Assembly (NCBI GenBank): GCA_945862315.1
Contig: CAMAXW010000001.1
Span: forward strand, 96,483-160,482
Length of the DNA stretch: 64,000 nucleotides
Direction of reading: 5' to 3'
Source: Klebsiella pneumoniae
Lineage (GTDB): Bacteria; Pseudomonadota; Gammaproteobacteria; Ga0077536
Both the position numbers and the translations under genes were made by a program. Below the pieces are notes generated by a model that worked only from the letters and a program-made list of their open reading frames with translations, was not told the DNA's origin and ran no database searches. Position 1 is the stretch's first letter. The number at the start of each line of letters is the position of its first letter. Of the stretch, positions 19,329 to 28,243 are shown one piece after another.

Positions 19329-19713
19329 TGGCGCGCTCAATGCCGGTTCCTATCCAGCCAACAAAGCGCACGCGCAAGGTGCGGCGGCTCGCCAGTGGGT
19401 CGGCGCTGGCCGGGCCCGTGTGCGGACCCAATGCCCATGGTGACGGCGGGTTTCAAGGGAGGTGCTCACTCGTCAGAAAGATAATTTAAAGGAGTGCTAG
19501 TGCTGGCCCCAAGCCCGCACTAGCGCCCGGTGAGCTGGGCGCCGGCGCACCGTCAGAGGCAGTGGCCGCCCAGCGTTAACAGGGGCAGTATAGGTGGCCT
19601 GACTTCCCAACGCCGTAGGCTTGCGATACAGGCCCCGCAAGGGCTCTAGGCGCGCGCCAGAGCGGACCAATACCAACATTACGCCTCCCCTCGAGGCGAC
19701 GCAGTTTTCGAGA
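19329..19713. other. 385-bp intergenic region between divergent DUF455 and RDD genes
   Basis: It should hold promoters for both flanking genes, but none is convincing. The main feature is the strong hairpin at 19494-19526, preceded on the plus strand by an AT-rich run (about 19481-19490). A basic 61- to 76-codon frame on the minus strand ends in the hairpin at 19497. It has no recognisable motif, so it is not called as a gene. Confidence 0.5.
19494..19526. other. Strong 10-bp hairpin in the DUF455/RDD intergenic region
   Basis: GTGCTAGTGC (19494-19503) pairs with GCACTAGCGC (19517-19526) with one G-U, leaving a 13-base loop. On the minus strand the stem is followed by TCCTTTAAATTATCTTT, which is T-rich, so it could act as a minus-strand terminator or an attenuator ahead of the DUF455 gene. 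It could also be a protein-binding palindrome. Confidence 0.5.
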
Positions 19714-20151
19714 ATGAGCATGCCCACTTCCCCGACTCTGGCTGGACGTCCGGTGGCCCTAGGACGCCGACTGGCCGCGATCTTTTATGATGCGCTGGCG
19801 CTGATCGGCATCTGGTTTGTGGCGGGGGCCGCGGCCGTCGCCTTGCACCACGGCGAGGCTATGCCGGCCAGCAGCGGTGGCTTTTCGCTCTGCCTCGCAC
19901 TGCTGAGCTATGGCTATTTTGGCCTGTCTTGGCGACGCGGCGGCCAAACGCTCGGCATGAAAACTTGGCGCATCAAAGTAGTGGATGCCGCAACGTTGGC
20001 GCCCTTATCGTGGCGCCAAAGCGTCTTGCGGTACGCAGTTGGACTACTCGCCTGGCTGCCCTTAGGGTTTGGCTACTGGTGGGCCATCACCGACCCATTG
20101 GGACGCGGCTGGCCCGACCGCGCCTCCGCCACCCGGCTCATCCGCGTTTAA
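19714..20151 (+). CDS. RDD family membrane protein
   Basis: 145 residues. The family triad is visible as GRRLAAIFYDALAL near the N-terminus. Two hydrophobic helices follow (about 25-45 and 58-75), then GGQTLGMKTWRIKVVD and a third helix (about 110-132). RDD proteins are small inner-membrane proteins; some have been proposed as Na+/H+ antiporters, but most are uncharacterised. The start at 19714 gives MSMPTSPT; an in-frame ATG at 19720 is equally possible. Confidence 0.88.
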   Translation: MSMPTSPTLAGRPVALGRRLAAIFYDALALIGIWFVAGAAAVALHHGEAMPASSGGFSLCLALLSYGYFGLSWRRGGQTLGMKTWRIKVVDAATLAPLSWRQSVLRYAVGLLAWLPLGFGYWWAITDPLGRGWPDRASATRLIRV

Positions 20152-20163
20152 ACGTGAGCCACT

Positions 20164-21228
20164 TCAGGGTGTTTTGGCCAGCAACGCACCCGCTACCAGC
20201 AACATCAGCAAACCCGGCCCCGCCGCCGACAAAAACGGTGGCACTTCGTAGACCACCCCGAGATGCCCCGCCGCCTGATTGAGCAAATGGAAGCCTAAGC
20301 CGATCAAGGCGCCCACCAGCACCCGCTGCCCCACCGTCACTGACCGGTTAGCGCGCAGGACCATCGGCACCGCCAGCAACACCATCACCACGGTCGCCAG
20401 CGGATAGGTCAGCTTGGTCCATAACGCGTGCTGGTAACGCTCGGAGTCTTCGCCATTGCGGGCCAGAAAGCGGGTGTAACGCACCAAACTCAGCACATCT
20501 AGACTTTTAGGTTCGATGGTCACCATCGCCAGCAGCTCAGGTTTTAATCTGGAATCCCAAGGCGCTTCATCCAAGTGACGTGCGCGCAGGCCTTCGTCGT
20601 CCATTTCAGTGCGAGAGATATTTTGCAATATCCAATCCTGTCCCACATAGCGGGCAGACTCGGCGTAGGTGCTCGACTTCAGACGGTTGAGATCATCAAA
20701 TTCGTAGATATAAATTTCGCGCAATTGGTCGCCCGGAAGGATTTGGCGAATATTCACGTAGCTGCGCCCATCGCGTGACCAAAAGCCGTGTTCCGACTGG
20801 AAACTCACGTGCTCGTTCAAGGCGTTGTTGCGCAGATCACGCGCAATGCGTTCAGCGGGCGGCGCCGCCAGCTCGCCCACCAAAAAAACGATCCCCAACA
20901 TGACCAACCCGGATTTTAGGACCGCACCGACGACCCGTGCTTTCGGCACGCCGGCGGCCCGAATGACGGTGATTTCGCCGTTGCGCATCAGCGTACCAAA
21001 CCCCAGCAGCGCGCCAATGAGCGCGGCCATGGGAAATAGCTGGTAGGTCAGGCCTGGCGTATTGAGGGCCACGTAACCCGCGGCTTTCCACACGGTATAG
21101 ACCCCATGCCCCACGTCTTCCAGTTGGTCTATAAAAGCGAAAAACGTAAAAATGCCCACCAGCACCACAAGCACGGTCAGCGTGGTGGAGATGATGGTCC
21201 AGCCTATGTAGCGGTCGAGGATTTTCAT
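20164..21228 (-). CDS. lptG: LPS export ABC transporter permease LptG
   Basis: 354 residues. LptG with LptF and LptB forms the inner-membrane part of the LPS transport bridge. The N-terminal KILDRYIGWTII is typical of LptG rather than LptF. There are transmembrane segments near 12-34, 60-80 and 100-120, a periplasmic jellyroll domain (about 130-265), and three C-terminal helices. The ATG at 21228 is used; the longer frame reaches into pepA antisense. lptF, normally the upstream partner, is absent between lptG and the divergent pepA. Confidence 0.95.
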   Translation of the reverse strand: MKILDRYIGWTIISTTLTVLVVLVGIFTFFAFIDQLEDVGHGVYTVWKAAGYVALNTPGLTYQLFPMAALIGALLGFGTLMRNGEITVIRAAGVPKARVVGAVLKSGLVMLGIVFLVGELAAPPAERIARDLRNNALNEHVSFQSEHGFWSRDGRSYVNIRQILPGDQLREIYIYEFDDLNRLKSSTYAESARYVGQDWILQNISRTEMDDEGLRARHLDEAPWDSRLKPELLAMVTIEPKSLDVLSLVRYTRFLARNGEDSERYQHALWTKLTYPLATVVMVLLAVPMVLRANRSVTVGQRVLVGALIGLGFHLLNQAAGHLGVVYEVPPFLSAAGPGLLMLLVAGALLAKTP

Positions 21229-21364
21229 GGTATTGCGCCGGTAGTATACCTGCGCTTTACGCCGCCAAATCCAAACGCATACACTGTTTTGCGGTGTTGT
21301 GCGTTGCCCTTTAAGCTCGCGTCCACCATTCTGCGCGTCCCCCTTTTTCAATTTGGAGCAGCTC
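21229..21364. promoter_or_regulatory. Divergent lptG / pepA promoter region
   Basis: 136 bases separate the two starts. For lptG a TATACT -10 box reads on the minus strand at 21243-21248, which would leave a very short leader. For pepA a weak pair TTTACG (21256-21261) and TACACT (21280-21285), 18 bases apart, is possible. GGAG (21355-21358) is the pepA ribosome site. Confidence 0.4.
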
Positions 21365-22858
21365 ATGGACATCTCCATCAAGCGTGGCAATGCGCACGAG
21401 CAAAAAACCGCCTGTCTGATCGTCGGCATCCACGACGGCAAGCGGCTCTCCGCCGCCGCCACAGCGCTAGACCATGCACTCCAAGGTACGCTGACCAGAC
21501 TCGTCAAGCGGGGCGACATTACCGGCAAAGTAGGCGAAACCTTACTGTTGCCCGAGGCTACCGGCACCAGCGCGGAGCGCATTTTGCTGGTGGGCTGCGG
21601 CACATTAGAGGGAGTGCGGCCAGCGGAATACCAGCAAGTCCTCGACAAAGCGGCCCAAACCATCAACGCATTAGGCCTGCGCAACGCCACCGTCACGCTC
21701 AGTGACGGCAATGTGATCGAGCGCGGTTTAGCCTGGAAAATCGCCCAAACCGTGCTGGCGTTCAATAGCCACGCTTATCGGTTTGAGCGACTCAAGAGCA
21801 AGCCTTCCAAAAAACCGGTCTGCAGCCGTCTGCACCTGCTGGTCGCCGCCGAGGACGTCGCCGAGGCTCAGCGCGCGGCGCGGCTGGCACTAGGTGTGGC
21901 CAACGGCATCAAGTTGTCGAAAGACTTAGCCAATCTACCCGGCAACCACTGCACACCGCGCCATTTGGCCACGGTGGCTCGCGGGTTGGGCAAAACCCAT
22001 AAAAGCCTTGCCGTCACTATCCTCGAACGGGCCGCCATGCAAACCCTGGGCATGGGTTCGCTGCTGGCAGTCGCTCAGGGAAGCGCCGAGGCCCCCAAAT
22101 TTATCACCATAGAGTATTCAGGCGGCCCCGCCAAAGCGCGTCCGGTGGTGCTGGTCGGCAAAGGGGTGACGTTCGACTCCGGCGGCATTTCGCTCAAGCC
22201 CGGACCCGCGATGGACGAAATGAAATTCGATATGGTCGGTGCGGCCAGCGTGTTGGGCGTGCTCCAAGCAGTGGCGGAACTGGCGCTGCCCATTAATGTG
22301 GTGGGCATCGTGCCTTGCGTCGAAAACATGCCGGACGGACACGCCATCAAACCCGGCGATGTGGTGACTAGCCTGTCCGGCCAGACCATCGAAATCCTCA
22401 ACACGGATGCAGAAGGCCGGCTCATTCTTTGCGATGCGCTGACTTATGCAAAACGTTTCGACCCGGACGTTGTCATCGACATCGCCACCCTGACCGGGGC
22501 TTGCGTGATCGCGCTGGGCGCCCATGCCAGCGGTCTGTTCGCTAATCACGACGACCTTGCCAACGAACTCCTGGCGGCGGGCCAATTGAGCGGCGACCGT
22601 GCGTGGCGCCTGCCACTCTGGGAGGACTACCAACGGCAGTTGGATAGCAATTTCGCCGATATGGCTAATGTGGGAGGACGCGAGGGTGGCGCCATCGTCG
22701 CCGCCTGTTTCTTGTCGCGATTTACCAAAGAATACCGATGGGCGCATCTGGATATTGCGGGTACGGCTTGGCTCTCCGGCAAAAGCAAAGGCGCCAGTGG
22801 CCGGCCGGTGCCCTTGCTGATGGAATTTCTTCTCAGCCGGGTACGGGCGGGGGCGTAG
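21365..22858 (+). CDS. pepA: Leucyl aminopeptidase (cytosol aminopeptidase, M17)
   Basis: 497 residues. The M17 signature NTDAEGRL is at about 346-353, with metal ligands D348 and E350. Other ligands are in GKGVTFDSGG (near 265) and KFDMVGAA. PepA removes N-terminal residues from peptides, and in enterics also binds DNA in site-specific recombination. The ATG at 21365 follows a good GGAG site, so the 22-codon longer frame is rejected. The pepA-holC-valS order is conserved. Confidence 0.96.
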   Translation: MDISIKRGNAHEQKTACLIVGIHDGKRLSAAATALDHALQGTLTRLVKRGDITGKVGETLLLPEATGTSAERILLVGCGTLEGVRPAEYQQVLDKAAQTINALGLRNATVTLSDGNVIERGLAWKIAQTVLAFNSHAYRFERLKSKPSKKPVCSRLHLLVAAEDVAEAQRAARLALGVANGIKLSKDLANLPGNHCTPRHLATVARGLGKTHKSLAVTILERAAMQTLGMGSLLAVAQGSAEAPKFITIEYSGGPAKARPVVLVGKGVTFDSGGISLKPGPAMDEMKFDMVGAASVLGVLQAVAELALPINVVGIVPCVENMPDGHAIKPGDVVTSLSGQTIEILNTDAEGRLILCDALTYAKRFDPDVVIDIATLTGACVIALGAHASGLFANHDDLANELLAAGQLSGDRAWRLPLWEDYQRQLDSNFADMANVGGREGGAIVAACFLSRFTKEYRWAHLDIAGTAWLSGKSKGASGRPVPLLMEFLLSRVRAGA

Positions 22859-22869
22859 GCGCGCGCGCA

Positions 22870-23295
22870 ATGACCCACATCGACTTCCACGTCCGGCCGA
22901 TCCAAGCCCAGCGGGAACACGACTTATTCATCTGCAAACTGGTGGCTAAAGCGTGGCAAGACGGGCAGCGCGTTCATTTGCACTGCCAGGATCACCACGC
23001 CCAGACGGCGCTCGACGAACTGCTCTGGACCTTCCAGGAGACTAGCTTCGTGCCACATGCCGTGCTGGGCAGCGCGGCGGCGACGTCGGTCGCCGTCACC
23101 TTGGGGGTGGGCGAGGAAGTGCCCGATATCGCGCAGGTGCTGGTGAACCTCCATCCAGAAGTGCCGCCGTTCTTCAGCCAGTTTGAACAGGTGATCGAAA
23201 GCACCGGTGCCGACGAAAACACCAAAACCCGCGCCCGCCAACGGTATAAATTCTATAAAGATCGCGGTTATTCCATCGCCATGATTAACGCCTAG
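22870..23295 (+). CDS. holC: DNA polymerase III subunit chi
   Basis: 141 residues beginning THIDFHVRP, the characteristic HolC start, with the conserved HCQDHHAQTALDELLWTF and LVNLHPEVPPFFSQFE segments. Chi links SSB-coated DNA to the clamp loader. It begins 11 bases after pepA and ends 6 bases before the next reading frame, so pepA-holC-valS is probably one operon. Confidence 0.93.
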   Translation: MTHIDFHVRPIQAQREHDLFICKLVAKAWQDGQRVHLHCQDHHAQTALDELLWTFQETSFVPHAVLGSAAATSVAVTLGVGEEVPDIAQVLVNLHPEVPPFFSQFEQVIESTGADENTKTRARQRYKFYKDRGYSIAMINA

Positions 23296-23301
23296 ACCAC
23301 C

Positions 23302-23547
23302 ATGCAAGACGAATCACCCAACCCCAACGTCCCCGACCTAACCGCCACGCTGGGTCTGCTAGAAGATCTCATCGAGGTTCGCCACCGCGAACTCGCCGAC
23401 CTGCGGGGCGGTCAGCGACTGCCACCTGGCCTCGTCCCGCCCAGGCTAACCGAGCGCGTGAGCGATGTGCTCAGCACGCAGTTTCATCAGGCGCCGGCAT
23501 TAACCCCGGCAATACCCCATCGCTCCTCGCCACAGTCCGCATCTACC
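23302..23547 (+). other. 82-codon in-frame segment between holC and valS (possible N-terminal extension or small fused protein)
   Basis: From an ATG at 23302 the frame runs uninterrupted for 82 codons into the conserved ValS start at 23548. The peptide is acidic and helical near the start ([18 protein letters not shown]) and Pro/Arg-rich later. It lacks any ValRS motif. Neither ATG has a clear Shine-Dalgarno. It could be a separate small gene that lost its stop, a true extension, or chance. The first 40 residues look protein-like. Confidence 0.5.
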
Positions 23548-26322
23548 ATGAACGCTGAACCCGCGATTGCTAAAATCTACGACCCCCACGCCATCGAACA
23601 GGCGCGCTATCGCCATTGGGAGCAGGCGGGTTATTTCGCAGCCCAGGGGCGCGACACGCCTTACTGCATCATGTTGCCGCCGCCGAATGTCACCGGCAGC
23701 CTGCACATGGGTCATGCGTTCCAAGACACCCTCATGGACGCCCTCATCCGCTACCACCGCATGCAGGGCTTTCGCACGCTGTGGCAATGTGGCACCGATC
23801 ACGCCGGAATCGCCACGCAAATGGTGGTCGAGCGGCAGCTTGCCCAGAAAGGCCAGTCGCGCCAGGCACTGGGCCGCGACCGATTTGTCGATGCGGTTTG
23901 GGAATGGAAAGGCGAGTCCGGCGGGACCATTTCGCAACAGTTGCGGCGCATGGGCGCCTCGATGGATTGGACCCGCGAGCGCTTCACGATGGACGAGGGC
24001 CTGTCCGGCGCGGTCACCGAAGTATTCGTGCGGCTGCATGAGGAAGGTCTCATCTATCGTGGTAAACGGCTAGTGAATTGGGACCCCGTGCTCAATACCG
24101 CCATTTCTGATCTGGAGGTGGTGGCCCAGGAAGAGTCCGGATATCTGTGGCATCTGCGCTATCCGCTGAGCGATGGCACGGGGCATGTTGTGGTGGCGAC
24201 GACCCGGCCCGAGACCCTGCTAGGCGATGCCGCGGTGGCGGTCCATCCAGAGGACGAACGCTATGCCGATTTGATCGGAAAATCGGTGGTGCTACCGCTG
24301 TGTGATCGCCACATTCCGATTATCGCCGACACCTACGTAGACCCGGCTTTTGGCTCGGGCTGTGTCAAAATTACCCCCGCGCACGACTTCAATGACTACG
24401 CCGTGGGCGAGCGCCACGCGCTACCCCAGATCAATATTTTCACCGACCAGGCGGCCATCAACGACAACGGCCCCGAGGCCTATCGTGGGCTCGACCGCTT
24501 CGCCGCGCGCCAGCGCATCGTGGCCGATTTGCAGGCATTGGGTCTGATAGAGCGCATCGATGACCACAAGCTGATGGTGCCGCGCGGCGACCGCTCGCAG
24601 GCGGTCATCGAACCCTACCTGACGGACCAATGGTTTGTGCGGGTCGCGCCGCTGGCCGCACCCGCCATTGCCTGCGTAGAAGATGGCCGCATCCGCTTTG
24701 TGCCTGAAAACTGGGCTAAAACCTATTTTGAATGGATGCGCAACATTGAGGATTGGTGCATCTCTCGGCAGCTTTGGTGGGGGCATCGGATCCCCGCTTG
24801 GTATGGCCCCGATGGCAGCATTTACGTCGGCCGCACCGAGAGCGAGGCGCGCGCCAAAGCCGGCTTAGCCGCAGAGGTGCCACTGCGGCAAGACGAAGAC
24901 GTGCTCGATACCTGGTTTTCCAGTGCGCTCTGGCCGTTCTCCACCTTAGGCTGGCCACAAAAAACCCCTGAGTTGGCGACCTTCTACCCCACCAGCGTGC
25001 TGGTGACAGGCTTCGATATCATTTTTTTCTGGGTTGCCCGGATGATCATGATGGGGCTGAAGTTCATGGGCGATGTCCCCTTCCACGAGGTCTATATCCA
25101 TGGCCTCGTGCGGGATGCCGATGGCAACAAAATGTCGAAATCGAAGGGCAATATTATCGACCCCATCGACCTCATCGACGGCATCGAACTCGCCCCGCTC
25201 ATCACCAAACGCACGACCGGCCTCATGCGCCCAGAAGAAGCACCCAAAATTGAAGCCGCGACGCGCCGCCAGTTCGGCGAGGGCATCCCCAGCTATGGCA
25301 CGGATGCGCTGCGGTTCACCTTTGCCTCCATGGCGACGCAAGGCCGGGACGTGCGCTTTGATTTAGGCCGCATCGAAGGCTATCGGAATTTTTGTAACAA
25401 GCTCTGGAATGCCAGTCGCTTCGTGCTGATGACCCTCGATGGCCAGTCCATCGCGGCAGTGGCAGACCGTGGGGGCGTGGCGGAGCGCTGGATTCGGCAT
25501 CGCCTGAGCGCAGCACTGCTGGCGGTCCGCGAGGGCTTCGACGGCTATCGTTTTGATTTGGCCGCGCAAGCGCTTTACGAATTTATCTGGGATGAATTCT
25601 GCGATTGGTATATCGAGCTCGCTAAAGTGTCACTCAACGCCCCCGCCAGCACCGAGGCGCACAAACAGGCCGTGCGGCGCACGCTGTTGGAGGTTTTGGA
25701 AGCCGCCCTGCGCGCAGCACATCCGCTCATGCCCTTCATCAGTGAGGAAATCTGGCTGAAAGTAGCGCCCCTGCTGGGCCCAGCAGGCCCCACCCTGATG
25801 GCCGAACCCTACCCACGGCCCGCGGATTACGCCACCGACCCACTCGCGGCAGCCGAAATCAGTTGGCTCAAAACGCTGGTGCTCGGGGTGCGGCGCATTC
25901 GGGCCGAAAGTAATTTGGAGCCCAGCAAACGGATCCCTTTGCAGGTCAAGGGCGGCACCGAGCAAGAGCGCGCTTGGCTGCTCGAGTGCACGCCGTTCAT
26001 CGTGCAGTTGGCGCGGGTGGAGCGCATCGAACGCGTGGAGCACGCCACCACAGACGCCACCACGGCTTTGGCGGGAGAGACCACCCTGTTAGTTCCTCTG
26101 CTGGATTTAATCGATCCCGCGGTGGAGGTTGAGCGCCTCGCCAAGGAAATTGCGCGTCTAGAGCAGGATTTGGAGCGGGTGACGAACAAGCTGGCTAACG
26201 CCGACTTTGTAGCGCGGGCACCCGCCGCAGTCGTAGAAAAAGAACGCAAGCGCGCAGCCGACAACGCCAATTCGATCGAGCGGCTGCGTCAGCAGGTGGT
26301 GAAGTTGCGCGGCACGCTCTGA
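23548..26322 (+). CDS. valS: Valyl-tRNA synthetase
   Basis: 924 residues from the ATG at 23548, close to the family size. The class I motifs are HIGH as HMGH in [13 protein letters not shown] (about 46-58) and KMSKS at about 528-532. The CP1 editing domain sits between ([10 protein letters not shown]), the anticodon-binding domain follows, and the C-terminal coiled-coil arm (about 855-920) closes the protein. The frame extends 82 codons upstream; the internal start is preferred because [17 protein letters not shown] aligns with normal ValS N-termini. Confidence 0.96.
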   Translation: MNAEPAIAKIYDPHAIEQARYRHWEQAGYFAAQGRDTPYCIMLPPPNVTGSLHMGHAFQDTLMDALIRYHRMQGFRTLWQCGTDHAGIATQMVVERQLAQKGQSRQALGRDRFVDAVWEWKGESGGTISQQLRRMGASMDWTRERFTMDEGLSGAVTEVFVRLHEEGLIYRGKRLVNWDPVLNTAISDLEVVAQEESGYLWHLRYPLSDGTGHVVVATTRPETLLGDAAVAVHPEDERYADLIGKSVVLPLCDRHIPIIADTYVDPAFGSGCVKITPAHDFNDYAVGERHALPQINIFTDQAAINDNGPEAYRGLDRFAARQRIVADLQALGLIERIDDHKLMVPRGDRSQAVIEPYLTDQWFVRVAPLAAPAIACVEDGRIRFVPENWAKTYFEWMRNIEDWCISRQLWWGHRIPAWYGPDGSIYVGRTESEARAKAGLAAEVPLRQDEDVLDTWFSSALWPFSTLGWPQKTPELATFYPTSVLVTGFDIIFFWVARMIMMGLKFMGDVPFHEVYIHGLVRDADGNKMSKSKGNIIDPIDLIDGIELAPLITKRTTGLMRPEEAPKIEAATRRQFGEGIPSYGTDALRFTFASMATQGRDVRFDLGRIEGYRNFCNKLWNASRFVLMTLDGQSIAAVADRGGVAERWIRHRLSAALLAVREGFDGYRFDLAAQALYEFIWDEFCDWYIELAKVSLNAPASTEAHKQAVRRTLLEVLEAALRAAHPLMPFISEEIWLKVAPLLGPAGPTLMAEPYPRPADYATDPLAAAEISWLKTLVLGVRRIRAESNLEPSKRIPLQVKGGTEQERAWLLECTPFIVQLARVERIERVEHATTDATTALAGETTLLVPLLDLIDPAVEVERLAKEIARLEQDLERVTNKLANADFVARAPAAVVEKERKRAADNANSIERLRQQVVKLRGTL

Positions 26323-26327
26323 GCGCC

Positions 26328-26348
26328 GCCGTCGGCTCAGCCGACGGC
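26328..26348. terminator. 9-bp perfect hairpin between convergent valS and DUF2970 genes
   Basis: GCCGTCGGC (26328-26336) and GCCGACGGC (26340-26348) form a perfect 9-bp stem. The three-base loop TCA (26337-26339) is the stop codon of the minus-strand gene. The position between convergent genes suggests a bidirectional terminator, but neither side has a T tract. Confidence 0.5.
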
Positions 26349-26564
26349 GACTTTCATGACAATAGACACCACGCCCCACACGGCCACGACAAACAGCACC
26401 GTGCCGACTAGACCGGCCAAGATGAAAGTGCGGGCGGATCCGTGCTTGAAATCCCGTTCGCGGTTGCGCGAACTCTGCACCCCGAAAGCCGCCGCAAGCA
26501 CACTTTGCGCCACTTGTAGTAGAGTCATCTTGTCGTCTGGCGACCGGTTTGGTTGGTTTTTCAT
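26337..26564 (-). CDS. DUF2970 small membrane protein
   Basis: 75 residues from the ATG at 26564. The conserved DUF2970 core is [16 protein letters not shown] followed by NRERDF. One transmembrane helix follows (about 45-68, [20 protein letters not shown]). The function of the family is unknown. It diverges from cysE with 50 bases between starts. Confidence 0.85.
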   Translation of the reverse strand: MKNQPNRSPDDKMTLLQVAQSVLAAAFGVQSSRNRERDFKHGSARTFILAGLVGTVLFVVAVWGVVSIVMKVAVG

Positions 26565-26614
26565 CGGTCGACTATGCGCCATCTAGGTCAAATTTAGTGA
26601 GTCATCGTGCCACC

Positions 26615-27322
26615 ATGTTCAGCCAACTTAAAGAAGATCTAAACAGCATCTTCGCGCGCGATCCCGCCGCTCGAAACCTCTTCGAGATCGTGACCACCTA
26701 CCCCGGCGTGCATGCGCTGCTGTGTCATCGGCTGGCCCACTGGCTGTGGCTGGGGGGCTGGAAATGGCTAGCGCGTTTGCTCTCGCAGATCGGGCGGTTT
26801 CTCACCGGCATCGAAATCCACCCCGGTGCGATGATCGGACGACGATTTTTTATCGACCACGGCATGGGTGTGGTGATCGGCGAGACCGCGGAAATTGGCG
26901 ATGACTGCACGCTCTATCACGGCGTGACGCTCGGCGGCACGACCTGGCATAAAGGCAAACGACACCCAACCCTTAAAAACGGCGTGGTCGTCGGCGCCGG
27001 GGCCAAAATCCTCGGGCCGATCACGATTGGCGACAACGCCCGCGTGGGTTCAAACGCCGTGGTGGTCAAGGATGTACCGACCGGCGCGACGATGGTGGGG
27101 ATCCCCGCACGCGCCGCCAGCAGTAAAGCGGCGAGCGCCGATTTGGCGTTCAGCCCAGCGCCCGTAAAAACCAGCCCTTGTTTTGATGCCTATGGGGAAG
27201 CGCCTGATTTAAACGATCCGCTGACCCTCACCTTGGAACAAGTCTCCCTGCACGCGTGCAGCCTCGAAGAGAAAATTACCGCGCTGGAACACGCGGTGCG
27301 AGCGCTGCAAAACACCCCCTGA
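26615..27322 (+). CDS. cysE: Serine O-acetyltransferase
   Basis: 235 residues. CysE acetylates serine for cysteine synthesis. The short N-terminal domain carries [14 protein letters not shown] and the HRLAHWLW segment. The C-terminal left-handed beta helix has hexapeptide repeats including [28 protein letters not shown], where the catalytic His and Asp lie. This is the short CysE type found next to iscR and Fe-S genes, consistent with supplying cysteine to the SufS desulfurase downstream. The ATG at 26615 is used; the longer frame overlaps DUF2970. Confidence 0.94.
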   Translation: MFSQLKEDLNSIFARDPAARNLFEIVTTYPGVHALLCHRLAHWLWLGGWKWLARLLSQIGRFLTGIEIHPGAMIGRRFFIDHGMGVVIGETAEIGDDCTLYHGVTLGGTTWHKGKRHPTLKNGVVVGAGAKILGPITIGDNARVGSNAVVVKDVPTGATMVGIPARAASSKAASADLAFSPAPVKTSPCFDAYGEAPDLNDPLTLTLEQVSLHACSLEEKITALEHAVRALQNTP

Positions 27323-27381
27323 ACGCGCCGTGGTGCGCTGCGAGATTTTGCGCTTGACCTAACGCGCACCTATCCCGGACA

Positions 27382-27406
27382 ATTCCCTAGGTTAACGCTA
27401 GGAAAT
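27382..27406. promoter_or_regulatory. 25-bp imperfect palindrome upstream of iscR, candidate IscR operator
   Basis: ATTCCCTAG and CTAGGAAAT flank a 7-base centre (27391-27397), with one mismatched pair in the arms. It lies 17-41 bases upstream of the iscR ATG, downstream of a TTGACC element (27354-27359) that could be a -35 box. Known type 1 IscR sites are also 25-bp palindromes, but the sequence here differs from the E. coli consensus. Confidence 0.5.
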
Positions 27407-27422
27407 CCAGTGGCGGGGTAAT

Positions 27423-27896
27423 ATGAGACTCACAACCAAAGGGCGCTACGCCGTAACGGCGATGGTAGAACTGGCGCTAAATCAAGGCCAAGGCTGGCTG
27501 TCGCTGGCGGAAATCGCCGAGCGACACAACCTTTCACCATCCTATTTAGAACAGCTTTTCGCCGCCCTCCGGCGCAGTGGGTTGGTGGACGGGTCACGCG
27601 GACCGGGCGGTGGTTACCGTTTGGGTCGCCCGCGCGCCGACATCACCGTCGCCAACGTCATCGATGCGGTCGACGAAACCCTCGACGCCACCAAGTGTGG
27701 GGGCAAGCGCAACTGTCAGGGCGAACAAGGGTGTGTCACCCACGATTTGTGGGCCGAACTGAGCGACCGGATAAGGCAATACCTCAACAGCGTGAGCCTC
27801 GAGAGTGTGGCCACCAACGCCCGCGCGAGCGGTAGCGTCCAAATCTTGCGGCAATGGCCGAGCGCAAACCTGCAGCCTGATTCTTCAGCTGCCTGA
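27423..27896 (+). CDS. iscR: Rrf2-family Fe-S regulator IscR
   Basis: 157 residues. The winged helix-turn-helix begins with MRLTTKGRYAVTAMVELAL, and the wing holds SRGPGGGYRLGR. The 2Fe-2S ligands C92, C98 and C104 with H107 are at the same numbers as in E. coli IscR. Cluster occupancy reports Fe-S status. The gene leads the suf run and is probably autoregulated through the palindrome at 27382-27406. The 28 residues after about 130 are less conserved. Confidence 0.95.
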   Translation: MRLTTKGRYAVTAMVELALNQGQGWLSLAEIAERHNLSPSYLEQLFAALRRSGLVDGSRGPGGGYRLGRPRADITVANVIDAVDETLDATKCGGKRNCQGEQGCVTHDLWAELSDRIRQYLNSVSLESVATNARASGSVQILRQWPSANLQPDSSAA

Positions 27897-27916
27897 ACTT
27901 GACGGAGGAACTATCG

Positions 27917-28240
27917 ATGGCTGTTTCCTTAACCGAACGCGCCGCACGGCACGTCGAACGATTTTTATCCGGCGCGACCAACAGCGCCGTCCTACGGGTG
28001 AGCATTAAGCCCACCGGCTGCTCGGGTTACGCCTATGTGGTGCAACCAGCGGCAGCGCCAGGGGCACAGGATCGCGTGTTTGAATCACACGGCGTGCAGG
28101 TCATTGTGGATGACGAAAGCCTGAAATTTCTGGACGGCACAGAGGTGGATTTCGCGCGCGAAGGCCTCAACGAAGGCTTTAAATTCAACAACCCTAACGT
28201 GGCAGCCACCTGCGGCTGCGGCGAGAGCTTCAGCGTTTAA
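27917..28240 (+). CDS. sufA: HesB/IscA-type iron-sulfur assembly protein (SufA-like)
   Basis: 107 residues. The three conserved cysteines are in KPTGCSGYAY and in the C-terminal ATCGCGESFSV. A-type carriers receive clusters from SufBCD and pass them to apo-proteins. The ATG at 27917 follows a strong GGAGG (27904-27908), so the six-codon longer frame is rejected. It could also be called iscA; position beside sufB favours the SufA role. Confidence 0.93.
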   Translation: MAVSLTERAARHVERFLSGATNSAVLRVSIKPTGCSGYAYVVQPAAAPGAQDRVFESHGVQVIVDDESLKFLDGTEVDFAREGLNEGFKFNNPNVAATCGCGESFSV

Positions 28241-28243
28241 ATC

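Noticed and set aside
19497..19727. A 76-codon minus-strand frame in the DUF455/RDD gap
   Set aside because: No motif and overlap with the RDD start. It is kept only as context for the hairpin finding.
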